Assembly (NCBI GenBank): GCA_016873655.1
Contig: VGWI01000013.1
Location: forward strand, 1-45,136
Source: Lentisphaerota bacterium
Lineage (GTDB): Bacteria > Verrucomicrobiota > Kiritimatiellia > UBA8416 > VGWI01
Length of the DNA stretch: 45,136 nt
Reading direction: 5' to 3'
Below are positions 33,545 to 41,666 of this stretch, piece by piece (the stretch's first letter is position 1; each line of letters begins with the position of its first letter). The position numbers and the translations under genes are program-made. A model generated the notes under the pieces. The model saw nothing but the letters and a program-made list of their open reading frames with translations, had not been told where the DNA came from and ran no database searches.

Positions 33545-35167
33545 ATGGAAGAGGGCCAGTCATCCTGTTCGTCGCCGGAAACCCAGGCTTCCGCCCGCAG
33601 GCTGTTCTGGGCGGTGCTGGTTGGAGCGACGCTCCTGCGTCTGCTCATTGCCGGGACGTTCGGACTCAGCGCCGACGAGAGCCACTACGTAATGTATGCG
33701 CGGCGCCTGGCATGGGGATACTTCGATCATCCGCCGATGGTCGGTTTTCTCGGAGCGCTCGGAGAGCTGCTGGGTGGAGGCGTATGGGCGGCCAGGCTGG
33801 GCCCGGTTCTCTGCTGGGCCGGGGCGCTGTACCTGCTTCGCAGACTCGCCCTTGCGCTCTACGGGGATGAGCGTGTTGCGGCCGGAGCGGTGGTTGTTCT
33901 TGCGCTGATGCCGATGCAGCAGATGATAGGCATGGCCCTGCTGCCGGACGCCACGCTGAACCTCTTCTGGTGCGGGGCCCTGCTTGCCGGCTGGCACGCG
34001 CTGCGCACGGAGCGCTGGAGCCGGTGGCTTCTTGCCGGCGCGTGCATCGGCGGCGCGCTCTTGAGCAAGTACCACGCCGTGCTGCTCGGAGCGGGGCTTG
34101 GGATATACATTGTTTTCAGCGGGGAGGGCAGGCGGGCGTTGAAGACACCGAAACCCTATGCCGCCGCCCTGGTCGCATTTCTCGTTTTTGCGCCCAACGT
34201 CTTCTGGAATGCCACGCACGGGTGGGTTTCCTACAAGTTCCAGCTTGCTCACGGCGGAGGCAGCGGCCGGTTCGAGCTGCAGAAGCTCGCGAACGTGATC
34301 GGCGGCCAGATGGCGGCGGCTTCTCCGGTTCTGGCCGTTCTTCTCGTCATCGCGCTTGTCCGGCTGCTGCGCGGGCGCGGAACGGGAAAGACGGCGGACC
34401 GGTATGTTGCGCTGTCGTGCCTTGTAGTGGCGCTTTTCTTTGCGTTCTTCGGGGCTGTAGGCAAGATTCTTCCTCACTGGCCGGCAGTCGGATGGTGGCC
34501 GGGCGCACTGGCTGTCGCAGTGGTAACTGTCAGGGCGCTTGATGCCGGTTCCGTGCGCTGGCGACGCTGGGCGTGGACGGCGGGCATCCTCGCCGCATTG
34601 ATGTCGGCCGTTGTCTATCTTGCGGCCGCGGTGCCGGTCACAGGCCGCCTGTATGACGCAGCCCGAACTGCTGCGGAGAAGATCAACGGCCGCTTTCCGT
34701 CCATCCCCGTGCCTGGTCCGTTCAAGCCGGAGTATGACCTTTCGAACGACGTGCACGGCTGGCCTGAATCCGCGCGCCAGGTTGAGAACATCATGGCGGC
34801 CATGCCGATGCCCGGCCGCACGTTTGTATTCTGTCACCGCTTCTACGCCACCAGTCAGTTAGGCGTTCACCTGTCGCCGGGTGTTGTGGCGACGACCCTG
34901 CGGCGCAGGCCGAGCCAGTACATGCTCTGGTTCGAGCCGGCGGAGTACAGGGGGTGGGACGCGCTGTTCGTTGACGAGAACCACGATTTCAGGGGGCCGG
35001 ACCAGTATGCTTCGCTGTTTGAGAAAGTTGACTCTGAGCCGGTGCGTTTCGAGACGCTGCGCGGCGGCAAGCCGTCGCATATCTTCCATGTCTATCGCTG
35101 CTACGGATTTGCCGGGCGCGTGGAAGGCGGACGGGAACCGTCAGCCCGTCTGAAGGAACAGCGGTAG
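33545..35167 (+). CDS. membrane glycosyltransferase of the PMT/ArnT type (GT39/GT83-like)
   Basis: 540 residues with about ten or more membrane helices in the first 370 and a soluble extracytoplasmic C-terminal domain. The first loop contains the family's acidic pair and neighbourhood, LSADESHYVMYARRLAWG, followed by YFDHPPMVGFL. Enzymes of this type take a sugar from a polyprenyl-phosphate donor and transfer it to a lipid or protein outside the membrane. ATG 33545 is set by the promoter immediately upstream. The 3' end overlaps the convergent trmB gene by 67 nt. The acceptor is unknown. Confidence 0.86.
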   Translation: MEEGQSSCSSPETQASARRLFWAVLVGATLLRLLIAGTFGLSADESHYVMYARRLAWGYFDHPPMVGFLGALGELLGGGVWAARLGPVLCWAGALYLLRRLALALYGDERVAAGAVVVLALMPMQQMIGMALLPDATLNLFWCGALLAGWHALRTERWSRWLLAGACIGGALLSKYHAVLLGAGLGIYIVFSGEGRRALKTPKPYAAALVAFLVFAPNVFWNATHGWVSYKFQLAHGGGSGRFELQKLANVIGGQMAAASPVLAVLLVIALVRLLRGRGTGKTADRYVALSCLVVALFFAFFGAVGKILPHWPAVGWWPGALAVAVVTVRALDAGSVRWRRWAWTAGILAALMSAVVYLAAAVPVTGRLYDAARTAAEKINGRFPSIPVPGPFKPEYDLSNDVHGWPESARQVENIMAAMPMPGRTFVFCHRFYATSQLGVHLSPGVVATTLRRRPSQYMLWFEPAEYRGWDALFVDENHDFRGPDQYASLFEKVDSEPVRFETLRGGKPSHIFHVYRCYGFAGRVEGGREPSARLKEQR

Positions 35168-35751
35168 ACCTTCTTTCCCTTGCCGGTGAACAGCAGTTCG
35201 AAGTCGGTCCGTTCCTCGTCGGTCGGCAGGAAAGGCTCCGTTCCGGCGTAGCGCGCGTCCGCGGCGAACAGCTTGCCTATCGCCTCGAAGTAGTCGGCGT
35301 CATCCGTCGCGGCGTGCATGACGCCGTCGGGCGCGAGTGTCCGGTCCATGTCGTCGAGGAAGTCGGGTGAAAAGAGGCGACGGCGGTGATGGCGTCTTTT
35401 AGGCCACGGGTCGGGGAAGAGGATGTAGTAGGCGCGCACGGATCCGCCTGGGATGAGCCAGTGCAGCGCGTAGGATGCCTCGACGCGGAGCAGGCGCGCG
35501 TTGTTCAGCCCGGCGCGCACAAGTTTGCGGTCTGTCCTTCTTATGCGGGAGAGCTGGTGGTCCATGCCGATAAAATTGGCGTCCCGTTGCGAAGCCGCCC
35601 GCGCTGCCAGGAACCGACCCTTTCCGCAGCCGACATCCACTTCGAGTGGGCGGGCGGAATCGAACATCTCGGAGAGGTCGAGCGTGGCCGTGAGCGACGG
35701 GGGCGTGAAGACGCACGTACTGGATGGCGCTGTGCCGGAGGGATGGCTCAT
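35101..35751 (-). CDS. trmB: tRNA (guanine-N7-)-methyltransferase
   Basis: 216 residues, typical size. Methylates G46 in the tRNA variable loop with SAM. SAM motif I is VDVGCGKGRFL (38-48). The family signature FPDPWPKRRHHRRRL spans 112-126, and the C-terminal DYFE and TDFE blocks are present. The start at 35751 overlaps the TGA of the small upstream gene (ATGA). The last 67 nt overlap the 3' end of the GT39-type gene on the opposite strand. Confidence 0.95.
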   Translation of the reverse strand: MSHPSGTAPSSTCVFTPPSLTATLDLSEMFDSARPLEVDVGCGKGRFLAARAASQRDANFIGMDHQLSRIRRTDRKLVRAGLNNARLLRVEASYALHWLIPGGSVRAYYILFPDPWPKRRHHRRRLFSPDFLDDMDRTLAPDGVMHAATDDADYFEAIGKLFAADARYAGTEPFLPTDEERTDFELLFTGKGKKVYRCSFRRADGSRPPSTRPANP

Positions 35752-36104
35752 GCCCGGCCGAACAGCCTGCTCAACCATCCGCCGGGCCCGGCGTCCATAC
35801 GCTTTTCGATATACTTGAGCGCAAAGACCTCGAAATGATCCGGGGCGCTGTCCTTCGGGAATCTCCTGGCTGCTCTTACGACCCCTTCCTCCCCTGCCTT
35901 TACAAGGCGGGCGGCTTCGGCCGGATCGGAAGTCCTTTTTTCCGCAAGCGTTCCGAGCAGCGGGTGGAACATGCGGAGCAGTTCCCGCTTCGAGTTCCAG
36001 TCGCCCCGGCGGGCGCCGGCGATCGCCGTGGTCAGGGCGGCGAGACGGTGCAAGCGGTCGGGTCCGGCGACGGGCTCCCCGTTCATGTTGAGCGGTATCT
36101 TCAT
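35748..36104 (-). CDS. small sigma-70-region-2-like protein
   Basis: 118 residues. The segment LLRMFHPLLGTLAEKRTS, then EAARLVKAGEEGVVRAARRF and FEVFALKYIEKRMD, has the pattern of sigma factor regions 1.2-2.1 (helix, dispersed LI-EGN-G-like turn, FSTYA-like helix). But there is no region 2.4, 3 or 4, so it cannot recognise promoters as a normal sigma. It may bind RNA polymerase core or be a domesticated fragment. The second ATG at 36104 is preferred because GGAG sits six bases ahead. It is translationally coupled to trmB. The sigma resemblance is by eye only. Confidence 0.55.
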   Translation of the reverse strand: MKIPLNMNGEPVAGPDRLHRLAALTTAIAGARRGDWNSKRELLRMFHPLLGTLAEKRTSDPAEAARLVKAGEEGVVRAARRFPKDSAPDHFEVFALKYIEKRMDAGPGGWLSRLFGRA

Positions 36105-36320
36105 ACGCATCTCCGGACGAGCGCACCAACGCGCACGGAAGGTAGCCTGTTACCAGACGGCGGCGCGGACGATCAAGGAATAAGATCTATTGCGGGAGCT
36201 TTCCTCTTTGCGCGGCGCGCGCCTGCCGGAGCGTGACCTCCGACGGTCTTATCCGGTCAGACACGGCGGGCGGAGGGCGGCGCGGGGCTCGCCGGGGCCG
36301 GTGGTAGTCGGGCGCGGCGC

Positions 36321-36350
36321 TTGACAAGTTGTCCGCCTGGGTCTGACACT
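36321..36350 (+). promoter_or_regulatory. promoter of the two-glycosyltransferase operon
   Basis: Perfect -35 TTGACA (36321-36326), 18-bp spacer, weak -10 GACACT (36345-36350). The leader would be about 33 nt and ends in GGAGAG just before the TTG start. Confidence 0.4.
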
Positions 36351-36389
36351 CACGCCTTTCGCGGCAACCGTTTCGACCGGAGAGATGCC

Positions 36390-37304
36390 TTGACTGAAGT
36401 AAGTGTAATTGTCGCCACGCGAAACAGGGCGGCCATACTGAAGAGGTTCATGGAGGCGCTTGCGGCGCAGGAGCCGGTGCCGGGCGGGTTTGAGCTGGTT
36501 GTGGTTGATGACTTTTCGCGGGACGATACGCCGTCGGTGTGCGGGGAAGCGGCACGGTCATCGGCATGGATAACCTATCTCAGGGCGCCGGGTCACGTGG
36601 GCATTCCGGCGGCCCAGAACATCGGGATTCGCGCTTCTTCCGGGCGCAAGCTGTTGTTCACGGATGACGATTGCGTGCCGGGGCCCGACTGGGTCCGCCG
36701 GATGTCGGAGGCGCTCGATTCGCATCCCGTGGTCGGGTGCGCCATTGCCGAAGCGCCCGGCAGGGGGTACGTGATGCTGAGCCACCACGTGGCGCTGGTC
36801 GGGGGGTTTCTTCCATCCGACAAGGCCGGTCCTGCCAACATGCTTGCCGGCGGGGGCATGGGCCTCACCCGCGCGGCGTTTGACCGGATAGGCGCGCTGG
36901 CGGAAGACCAGACCAGGGCATTCGACACGGAATGCTCGCTGCGTGCCCGGAGCATGGGATTGGACGTGTGGCTCGACCGCCGCATTGTGACGGTCCACGA
37001 TCCGCCATGCCGGCCCGTTTCCGCGGTCATGCGCTACGCCTGGTTGCATGCAGGCGACACCATTCTGTTGCGCCGGCGTTACGCCGCCGTCCTGCGCACG
37101 CCGTTCATTTTAAGAAATGGTCTTTTTCTGACCGCGCTTTCGCCGGTAATCGCGCTCGGCGTCGTTGTGAGGCTCTGTCTTGACGGATTGCCGCTCCGGA
37201 TGTGGCATACTCTTCCGCTTGTCTGGGCGCTCAAGGTTGCGTGGTGCCTGGGCGCGGCAAAGGGCATTATGCCTGCCGCCCGGAAGGCGGGGAGGCCGCG
37301 GTGA
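36390..37304 (+). CDS. family 2 glycosyltransferase
   Basis: 304 residues. GT-A fold: VSVIVATRNRA at the N-terminus, LVVVDDFSRDD for nucleotide binding, AAQNIGIRASSG, and the DxD-like metal motif in LLFTDDDCVPG (about 89-99). Residues FDTECSLRARSMG (about 198-210) fill the acceptor-site ED-x region. A C-terminal hydrophobic pair (about 255-290) suggests membrane attachment. The TTG start at 36390 is chosen for GGAGAG upstream and because the domain begins right there. It overlaps the next glycosyltransferase by GTGA. Probably works on a surface glycan; sugar unknown. Confidence 0.85.
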   Translation: MTEVSVIVATRNRAAILKRFMEALAAQEPVPGGFELVVVDDFSRDDTPSVCGEAARSSAWITYLRAPGHVGIPAAQNIGIRASSGRKLLFTDDDCVPGPDWVRRMSEALDSHPVVGCAIAEAPGRGYVMLSHHVALVGGFLPSDKAGPANMLAGGGMGLTRAAFDRIGALAEDQTRAFDTECSLRARSMGLDVWLDRRIVTVHDPPCRPVSAVMRYAWLHAGDTILLRRRYAAVLRTPFILRNGLFLTALSPVIALGVVVRLCLDGLPLRMWHTLPLVWALKVAWCLGAAKGIMPAARKAGRPR

Positions 37305-38473
37305 CCGCGACCAGGCCGGAGGTCGCTCTTGCGGGTTCGCTTCCGCCGCTTGCGGGGATCAGCGGCTACTGCGGCGGGCTTGTCGCGGCGCTTGGCAGGC
37401 GCATTCCGGTTGAGGCCGTCTCGTTCCGCGCGATGTATCCGGCGTTTCTTCATCCGGGCGGAGGCCGCGCCGACCCGACTGTTCGCATGCCGCCGGGCGG
37501 GGAACTTGAGATCAGGCGCGATCTCGCGTGGTACAACCCGGTCGGATGGGTTCTTTCCGCGCTGCGGATTCGCGCCGGCGTGGTACACATCCAGCATTGG
37601 TCTTTGCCGCTCGTTCCCGTATGGCTGGTGTTTGCCGCCGTGAGCCGGTTGCGCCGCAAGCGTGTAATCGTCACCATTCACAATGTTCTGCCGCATGAGC
37701 CATCCCTGCTTTGGGGTCCGGCCAGCCGGCTGCTCTGCCGCATGGCGGATCTGTGCATAGTGCACAGCGAGACGAACTTTGAGGCGGCGTCGGAGCATCT
37801 GCGGCTGCCGCGCCGGAAGCTGCGGCGCATAAGAATGGGCGTTGATCCGGCGCGCCATGCCGGTTCGCAGGAGAGAAAGCGCGCCCGTGACCGTCTGGGA
37901 GTGCCGGAATCGGCGCGCGTGGCGCTGTTCTTCGGAGCCGTGCGGCGGTACAAGGGGCTGGACGTTCTCCTGAAGGCTTTCGCCAGGGTGTCCGCCCCGG
38001 ATGCGATGTTGCTGGTTGCCGGTCGGCCCTGGGTGGATTGGGAGCCCTACGATAAGTTGATCCGTTCTTCTCCTCTTGCCGGGCGGGTGCGGGCATGGCC
38101 GGAATTCGTGTCGAGGGAGATGGCGGACGATCTCTTTGCGGCGTCGGACCTGGCGGTTCTTCCCTATGTCAGGTTCGAAGCCCAGAGCGCGGTTGGCGCG
38201 GAGGCGCTTTCGTGGGGGCTGCCGATGGTGGTGACCGATGTCGGCGGGTTGCCCGAATACGTGCCGGATCGGAGCCTGGCGACGCCGCCTGGCGACGAAG
38301 ATGCGCTGGCGCGCGCGATTTCCGGCTGCCTTGGCGATCCGGGCCGGCTGGCGCGGTTGAAGGAATTGAGCGCCGCGCACGCGGCTTTGTTTTCGTGGGA
38401 CAAGGTTGCGGAGGAGACGATCGGCGTTTACCGGGAAGCGGCCGCTGGCGCCGGCCGGGGGCCGATGCAGTAG
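37301..38473 (+). CDS. glycosyltransferase family 4 (GT-B)
   Basis: 390 residues. The N-terminal half has AGSLPPLAGISGYC, a glycine-rich acceptor loop, and VIVTIHNVLPHE. The C-terminal half has the nucleotide-sugar site: LFFGAVRRYKGLDVLLKAF, then AASDLAVLPYVRFEAQS with the E-x7-E region reading EAQSAVGAEALSWGLP and VVTDVGGLPE. The GTG start at 37301 is fixed by an excellent GGGGAGG and the GTGA overlap with the GT2 gene. Its last 46 nt overlap the convergent beta-propeller gene. Works with the GT2 enzyme on a glycan. Confidence 0.9.
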   Translation: MTATRPEVALAGSLPPLAGISGYCGGLVAALGRRIPVEAVSFRAMYPAFLHPGGGRADPTVRMPPGGELEIRRDLAWYNPVGWVLSALRIRAGVVHIQHWSLPLVPVWLVFAAVSRLRRKRVIVTIHNVLPHEPSLLWGPASRLLCRMADLCIVHSETNFEAASEHLRLPRRKLRRIRMGVDPARHAGSQERKRARDRLGVPESARVALFFGAVRRYKGLDVLLKAFARVSAPDAMLLVAGRPWVDWEPYDKLIRSSPLAGRVRAWPEFVSREMADDLFAASDLAVLPYVRFEAQSAVGAEALSWGLPMVVTDVGGLPEYVPDRSLATPPGDEDALARAISGCLGDPGRLARLKELSAAHAALFSWDKVAEETIGVYREAAAGAGRGPMQ

Positions 38474-39906
38474 AGCGCCTTGTCCGTGCGGACATACATC
38501 CGGTTTCCGTCGAAGCACGGCCGGCTTGGCACCCATGCCGACGTCTTTTTCGCCAGGACCCCTTCTCCCAGCTTGGCGAACACGCGGCCGGGTTTGAGAG
38601 TTGCGAACACGCCAAAGTCGCAGTTGACCACCAGCATTCCGCCGGCGGCCGAGATGGACGGGTACCGCCAGTGCCCGCCTTTCGCCCGGTCCTGCCGTCC
38701 GATCGGTATTCTGGCCCTGTAGCACGGTTCGCCGGTGGAAACGTCCGATACGGACAGGTTAAGGTCGCGGTCCAGCAGGTACAGCAAGCCGTCGAAGACA
38801 AGCGGGCTTGGGTGGTGGCGGCCGGTTGTGAGGTCATCCCTTTCCCACGCGCGTTCCAGCCGCAGGCGGTTCCGGCGTCCGAGTTCGATCCTCACCGGGT
38901 ACACGTAATCGCCTTCGCGGCGCGGAAGGTTCTTCAGCTTCTTGCCCTGCATGTGAGACGGTTGTTCCACGAATAGAACCGTGTCGCCGTCGCCGATGAC
39001 GACGGGCGACGCGGCCTCGCCGCAGATCCCGATGCCGCGATGCAGCAGGCGGCCATTGTCCAGCCGCGCCACGGCGCCGCCGGCCGAAACGACGAGGTCC
39101 GTGTCCGATGCGCGGGCGATGACGGGCGAGCCGCATCCCCAGCCCGGCGCGCGGAAAACGCGGCTTTTCCAAAGCCTCTTACCCGTCTCCGCATCCAGCG
39201 CGATAAGTCCCTGATACTCCCATGCCGTTCCGTCCGTCTGCCAAGTCTCCGGCGCCCACGTGAAGACGAGCTTCCCATCCCTGAGCAGCGGCGAAGCGTA
39301 GGTCAGTTCGAGATCGTGCCCGCGGCCGGCCGGGTAAAGCGCCGACCACAGCAAGTTGCCTTCCAGGTCGAAACATGCGGCGACGCCGGTCCCGATGCGG
39401 ACCCAGACCCGCCGTCCGTCAGTGACAGGGGTTGACGAGGTGTAGCCCGCCTCGTACCAGCGCGGTTCCGGAACGCCCAGCGCGTTCAGGCGCGGGGCGA
39501 TGTGCCTCTTCCACTCGTCGCGGATCGGCGTGCCGCGCCTGGCGAAGTACCACTCATGGAAACGGGAATGATGAGACTCGAACTCCGCGCGCCGTTCCGG
39601 GCGTCGCATCGCGGAAAAGACATCAACCTTGCGCGCCCACAGGATCGCCCCGGAACCGGCGTCAAGGCACAGGAGCGTATCCGGCTCCGCGAGCGTGAAG
39701 ACGCGTCCGTCCGCGACAACAGGGGATGCCGAGGATTCAGCGGGCATACCCGCGACCCACAGAATGTTGACGCCGGCTTCCTCGTCGAACACCGCGGGCG
39801 GCGAAGCGCCGGGCCAGACATCGGAGCCGTCATTGCGCCATCCGTTGGCCCGCGCGTCCGCCGCCGTGAAGTGGGTCAGCGCGAGCAACGCGAGGCGCAG
39901 CGCCAT
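38428..39906 (-). CDS. secreted PQQ-binding-like beta-propeller protein
   Basis: 492 residues. Signal peptide (about 1-20), then repeated propeller blades with the PQQ-type pattern in which a segment like SSASPVVADGRVFTLAEPDTLLCLDAGSGAILWARKV recurs at intervals, e.g. TPVTDGRRVWVRI, ALDAETGKRLWKS and SPLVFDGLLYLLD. Such proteins in PVC bacteria are usually called outer-membrane or periplasmic PQQ-like repeat proteins; most do not bind PQQ, and no catalytic residues stand out here. ATG 39906 is chosen for its signal peptide; a start at 39963 would add 19 residues before it. The 3' end overlaps the GT4 gene on the other strand. Confidence 0.85.
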   Translation of the reverse strand: MALRLALLALTHFTAADARANGWRNDGSDVWPGASPPAVFDEEAGVNILWVAGMPAESSASPVVADGRVFTLAEPDTLLCLDAGSGAILWARKVDVFSAMRRPERRAEFESHHSRFHEWYFARRGTPIRDEWKRHIAPRLNALGVPEPRWYEAGYTSSTPVTDGRRVWVRIGTGVAACFDLEGNLLWSALYPAGRGHDLELTYASPLLRDGKLVFTWAPETWQTDGTAWEYQGLIALDAETGKRLWKSRVFRAPGWGCGSPVIARASDTDLVVSAGGAVARLDNGRLLHRGIGICGEAASPVVIGDGDTVLFVEQPSHMQGKKLKNLPRREGDYVYPVRIELGRRNRLRLERAWERDDLTTGRHHPSPLVFDGLLYLLDRDLNLSVSDVSTGEPCYRARIPIGRQDRAKGGHWRYPSISAAGGMLVVNCDFGVFATLKPGRVFAKLGEGVLAKKTSAWVPSRPCFDGNRMYVRTDKALYCIGPRPAPAAASR

Positions 39907-40078
39907 GACGGCGCCGCCGCGCGGCCGGGTGCAGCCTGCGTTTCGTGGCAATGATCCGTGCATGTCCGATCTCGAAACCTACTCAATCGGGATTCCAGAT
40001 TTCGGAGAACACGGATACGCCACCCCGCCTGCTCTGTCAATCTGCGGCAGCGCGTGGTTCCAGGTCCTTCGCAATGGG

Positions 40079-40107
40079 TTGCGCGGACGGCTGGCAGGCC
40101 GTATGCT
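40079..40107 (+). promoter_or_regulatory. promoter of the TIR-SUMF1 gene
   Basis: -35 TTGCGC (40079-40084), 17-bp spacer, -10 TATGCT (40102-40107). The leader is about 30 nt and carries GGGGAGG, well placed for ATG 40145. Confidence 0.5.
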
Positions 40108-40144
40108 CGTGCGGCAAACGTGCTTCACAGGGGAGGTCATGGTC

Positions 40145-41584
40145 ATGGGGGGCGCGCGGCGGACCGGGCCGTCTTTCTTCATCAGTCACTCATCGAAGGA
40201 CCGCGAGGCGGCCGACGAACTGTGCGGTCAGCTTGAGTCGCGTGGCGCGGTGTGCTGGATAGCGCCCAGGGATGTGACTCCCGGCGAGCCGTACGGCGCG
40301 CAGATCGTGGCCGGGCTTGAGCGGTCTTCCGCGCTGGTCTTCCTTCTTTCATCGAGCTCGAACGCGTCGCGCCATGTCGAGAGCGAAGTCGCCCGCGCGT
40401 TCGAGAAAGGAAAGGACATCTTTCCCGTGCGGCTCGAGGAGATCAAGCCGTCGCCCGAACTGGAGCTTTTCGTAACATCCCCGCACTGGATAGATGCCTG
40501 GCGGACCGGCATGGCGAAGGCGGCTGAAGCGTTGATTGCGGCGTCCCGGGCCGGCGGGAGCCCGAGGCCGGGCGCGGGGGCGGGGAGACGGGGCGGGCGG
40601 AGAGTGGGGATCCTTGTTCCGTCCGTCCTGTTGCTTGCTATGATCTGCGTCTTCGGGTGGGCGGCGGTTTATCTTGCCTCCAATCCGCGGGAGCGCGAGC
40701 GTCTGCGTGGATTCCTGACCGGGCAGAAGGACGAGCCGTCCGCCTCCGTTCCGGCGGCGCCGGTTCCTTCGCCTGCGCCTACCGCTTCCGTTGTGCAGGC
40801 GGCGATGCCTGTTCCTGAAGTTGCCGCGGCGACCGGGCAGGAGAACGTTCTTCCGACTGAGCTGCCCAGGCCTGTTTCCGCGCCGTTTGTGCCGCACTAC
40901 CTGGAGACAGGCGACCCGGTGATGGAGTTTGTGTGGATCCCCGCGGCGGGCATCTGGGCCGGGCGCTACGAGGTCACCAACCTGCAGTACCGGCGTTTCA
41001 GGCCGGATCACTGGGCCGGAAGATTCCGGGGCGAGGAGATGGACGGCGACTCTAATCCGGTGGTGCGGGTCACGGCGGGGGACGCGGCGGCGTTTGCCGA
41101 GTGGCTGACGCGGCGGGAAGCGGAGGCGGGCCGTCTGCCTGCCGGCGCGAGACTCAGGCTGCCAACTGGAGAAGAGTGGATGCTCATGGCCGAGTGCGGC
41201 GACGGGCGTCCGTTCCCGTGGGGCGGCGAGTGGCCTCCGCGTTTCGGCAACGTGGCGGACCGCGCGCTGGCCAGACTTTCCTGGGGTTGGGCGTACATTG
41301 ACGGATACCAGGACGGGTACGCGTTGACGGCGCCGGTGAAGGAAAGCGGGGCGAACCCGTGGGAGATACACGGCCTTGCGGGGAACGTGTGGGAATGGAC
41401 TTCGGACATTTCCGGCGGCGAAACCGCGGCGCGCGGCGGAGCATGGGATTCCTGCGGCGAGGAATCGCTGCGTTGCCGGACGCAGGTTCTTCTTCCTTCC
41501 GGCGAGTCCCAACCGACTGTCGGGTTCAGGCTCGTGCTCGAACCCGGTCCCGACGGGCCAGCGGGTACTTCGCCGTCCAGCTGA
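40145..41584 (+). CDS. TIR domain - transmembrane - SUMF1 (formylglycine-enzyme-like) protein
   Basis: 479 residues. TIR domain (about 8-125): FFISHSSKDREAAD, CWIAPRDVTPGEPY, and the S-x6-E spacing Ser75 to Glu81 that places the NADase glutamate. Then a Gly/Arg linker, one membrane helix (about 155-178), a Pro/Ala/Ser-rich stalk (about 195-250), and a SUMF1/C-lectin-fold domain (about 258-465: EFVWIPAAG, GRYEVTNLQYRRF, RLPTGEEWMLMAE, GNVWEWTSD, RGGAWDS, VGFRLVLE). The paired Cys (436 and 443) are not at formylglycine-enzyme spacing, so catalysis there is doubtful. With an N-terminal intracellular TIR and an outside SUMF1 domain it reads as a receptor-effector. ATG 40145 fits GGGGAGG better than 40139. 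Confidence 0.85.
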   Translation: MGGARRTGPSFFISHSSKDREAADELCGQLESRGAVCWIAPRDVTPGEPYGAQIVAGLERSSALVFLLSSSSNASRHVESEVARAFEKGKDIFPVRLEEIKPSPELELFVTSPHWIDAWRTGMAKAAEALIAASRAGGSPRPGAGAGRRGGRRVGILVPSVLLLAMICVFGWAAVYLASNPRERERLRGFLTGQKDEPSASVPAAPVPSPAPTASVVQAAMPVPEVAAATGQENVLPTELPRPVSAPFVPHYLETGDPVMEFVWIPAAGIWAGRYEVTNLQYRRFRPDHWAGRFRGEEMDGDSNPVVRVTAGDAAAFAEWLTRREAEAGRLPAGARLRLPTGEEWMLMAECGDGRPFPWGGEWPPRFGNVADRALARLSWGWAYIDGYQDGYALTAPVKESGANPWEIHGLAGNVWEWTSDISGGETAARGGAWDSCGEESLRCRTQVLLPSGESQPTVGFRLVLEPGPDGPAGTSPSS

Positions 41585-41609
41585 GGGTCGGAGGAAGCGC
41601 AAACGTTAG

Positions 41610-41638
41610 TGGATGGAACTGCGGTTGCGTGATAGGAT
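41610..41638 (+). promoter_or_regulatory. promoter of the third hybrid kinase gene
   Basis: -10 TAGGAT (41633-41638) followed by TCCGCCG, the discriminator type seen elsewhere in the window; the -35 at 41610-41615 (TGGATG) is poor. Confidence 0.33.
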
Positions 41639-41666
41639 TCCGCCGACAGTGCGGAAGGAGGCGGCG

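Noticed and set aside
40145-41584. Formylglycine-generating activity of the SUMF1 domain
   Set aside because: The two cysteines near the C-terminus have six residues between them rather than the arrangement of active formylglycine enzymes, and no intact sulfatase is present in the window.
41400-41584. A diversity-generating retroelement variable region at the 3' end of the TIR-SUMF1 gene
   Set aside because: No reverse transcriptase and no template repeat were seen in the window, and the 3' end has no evident cluster of AAC/AAT-type codons. Left only as a test in the TIR finding.
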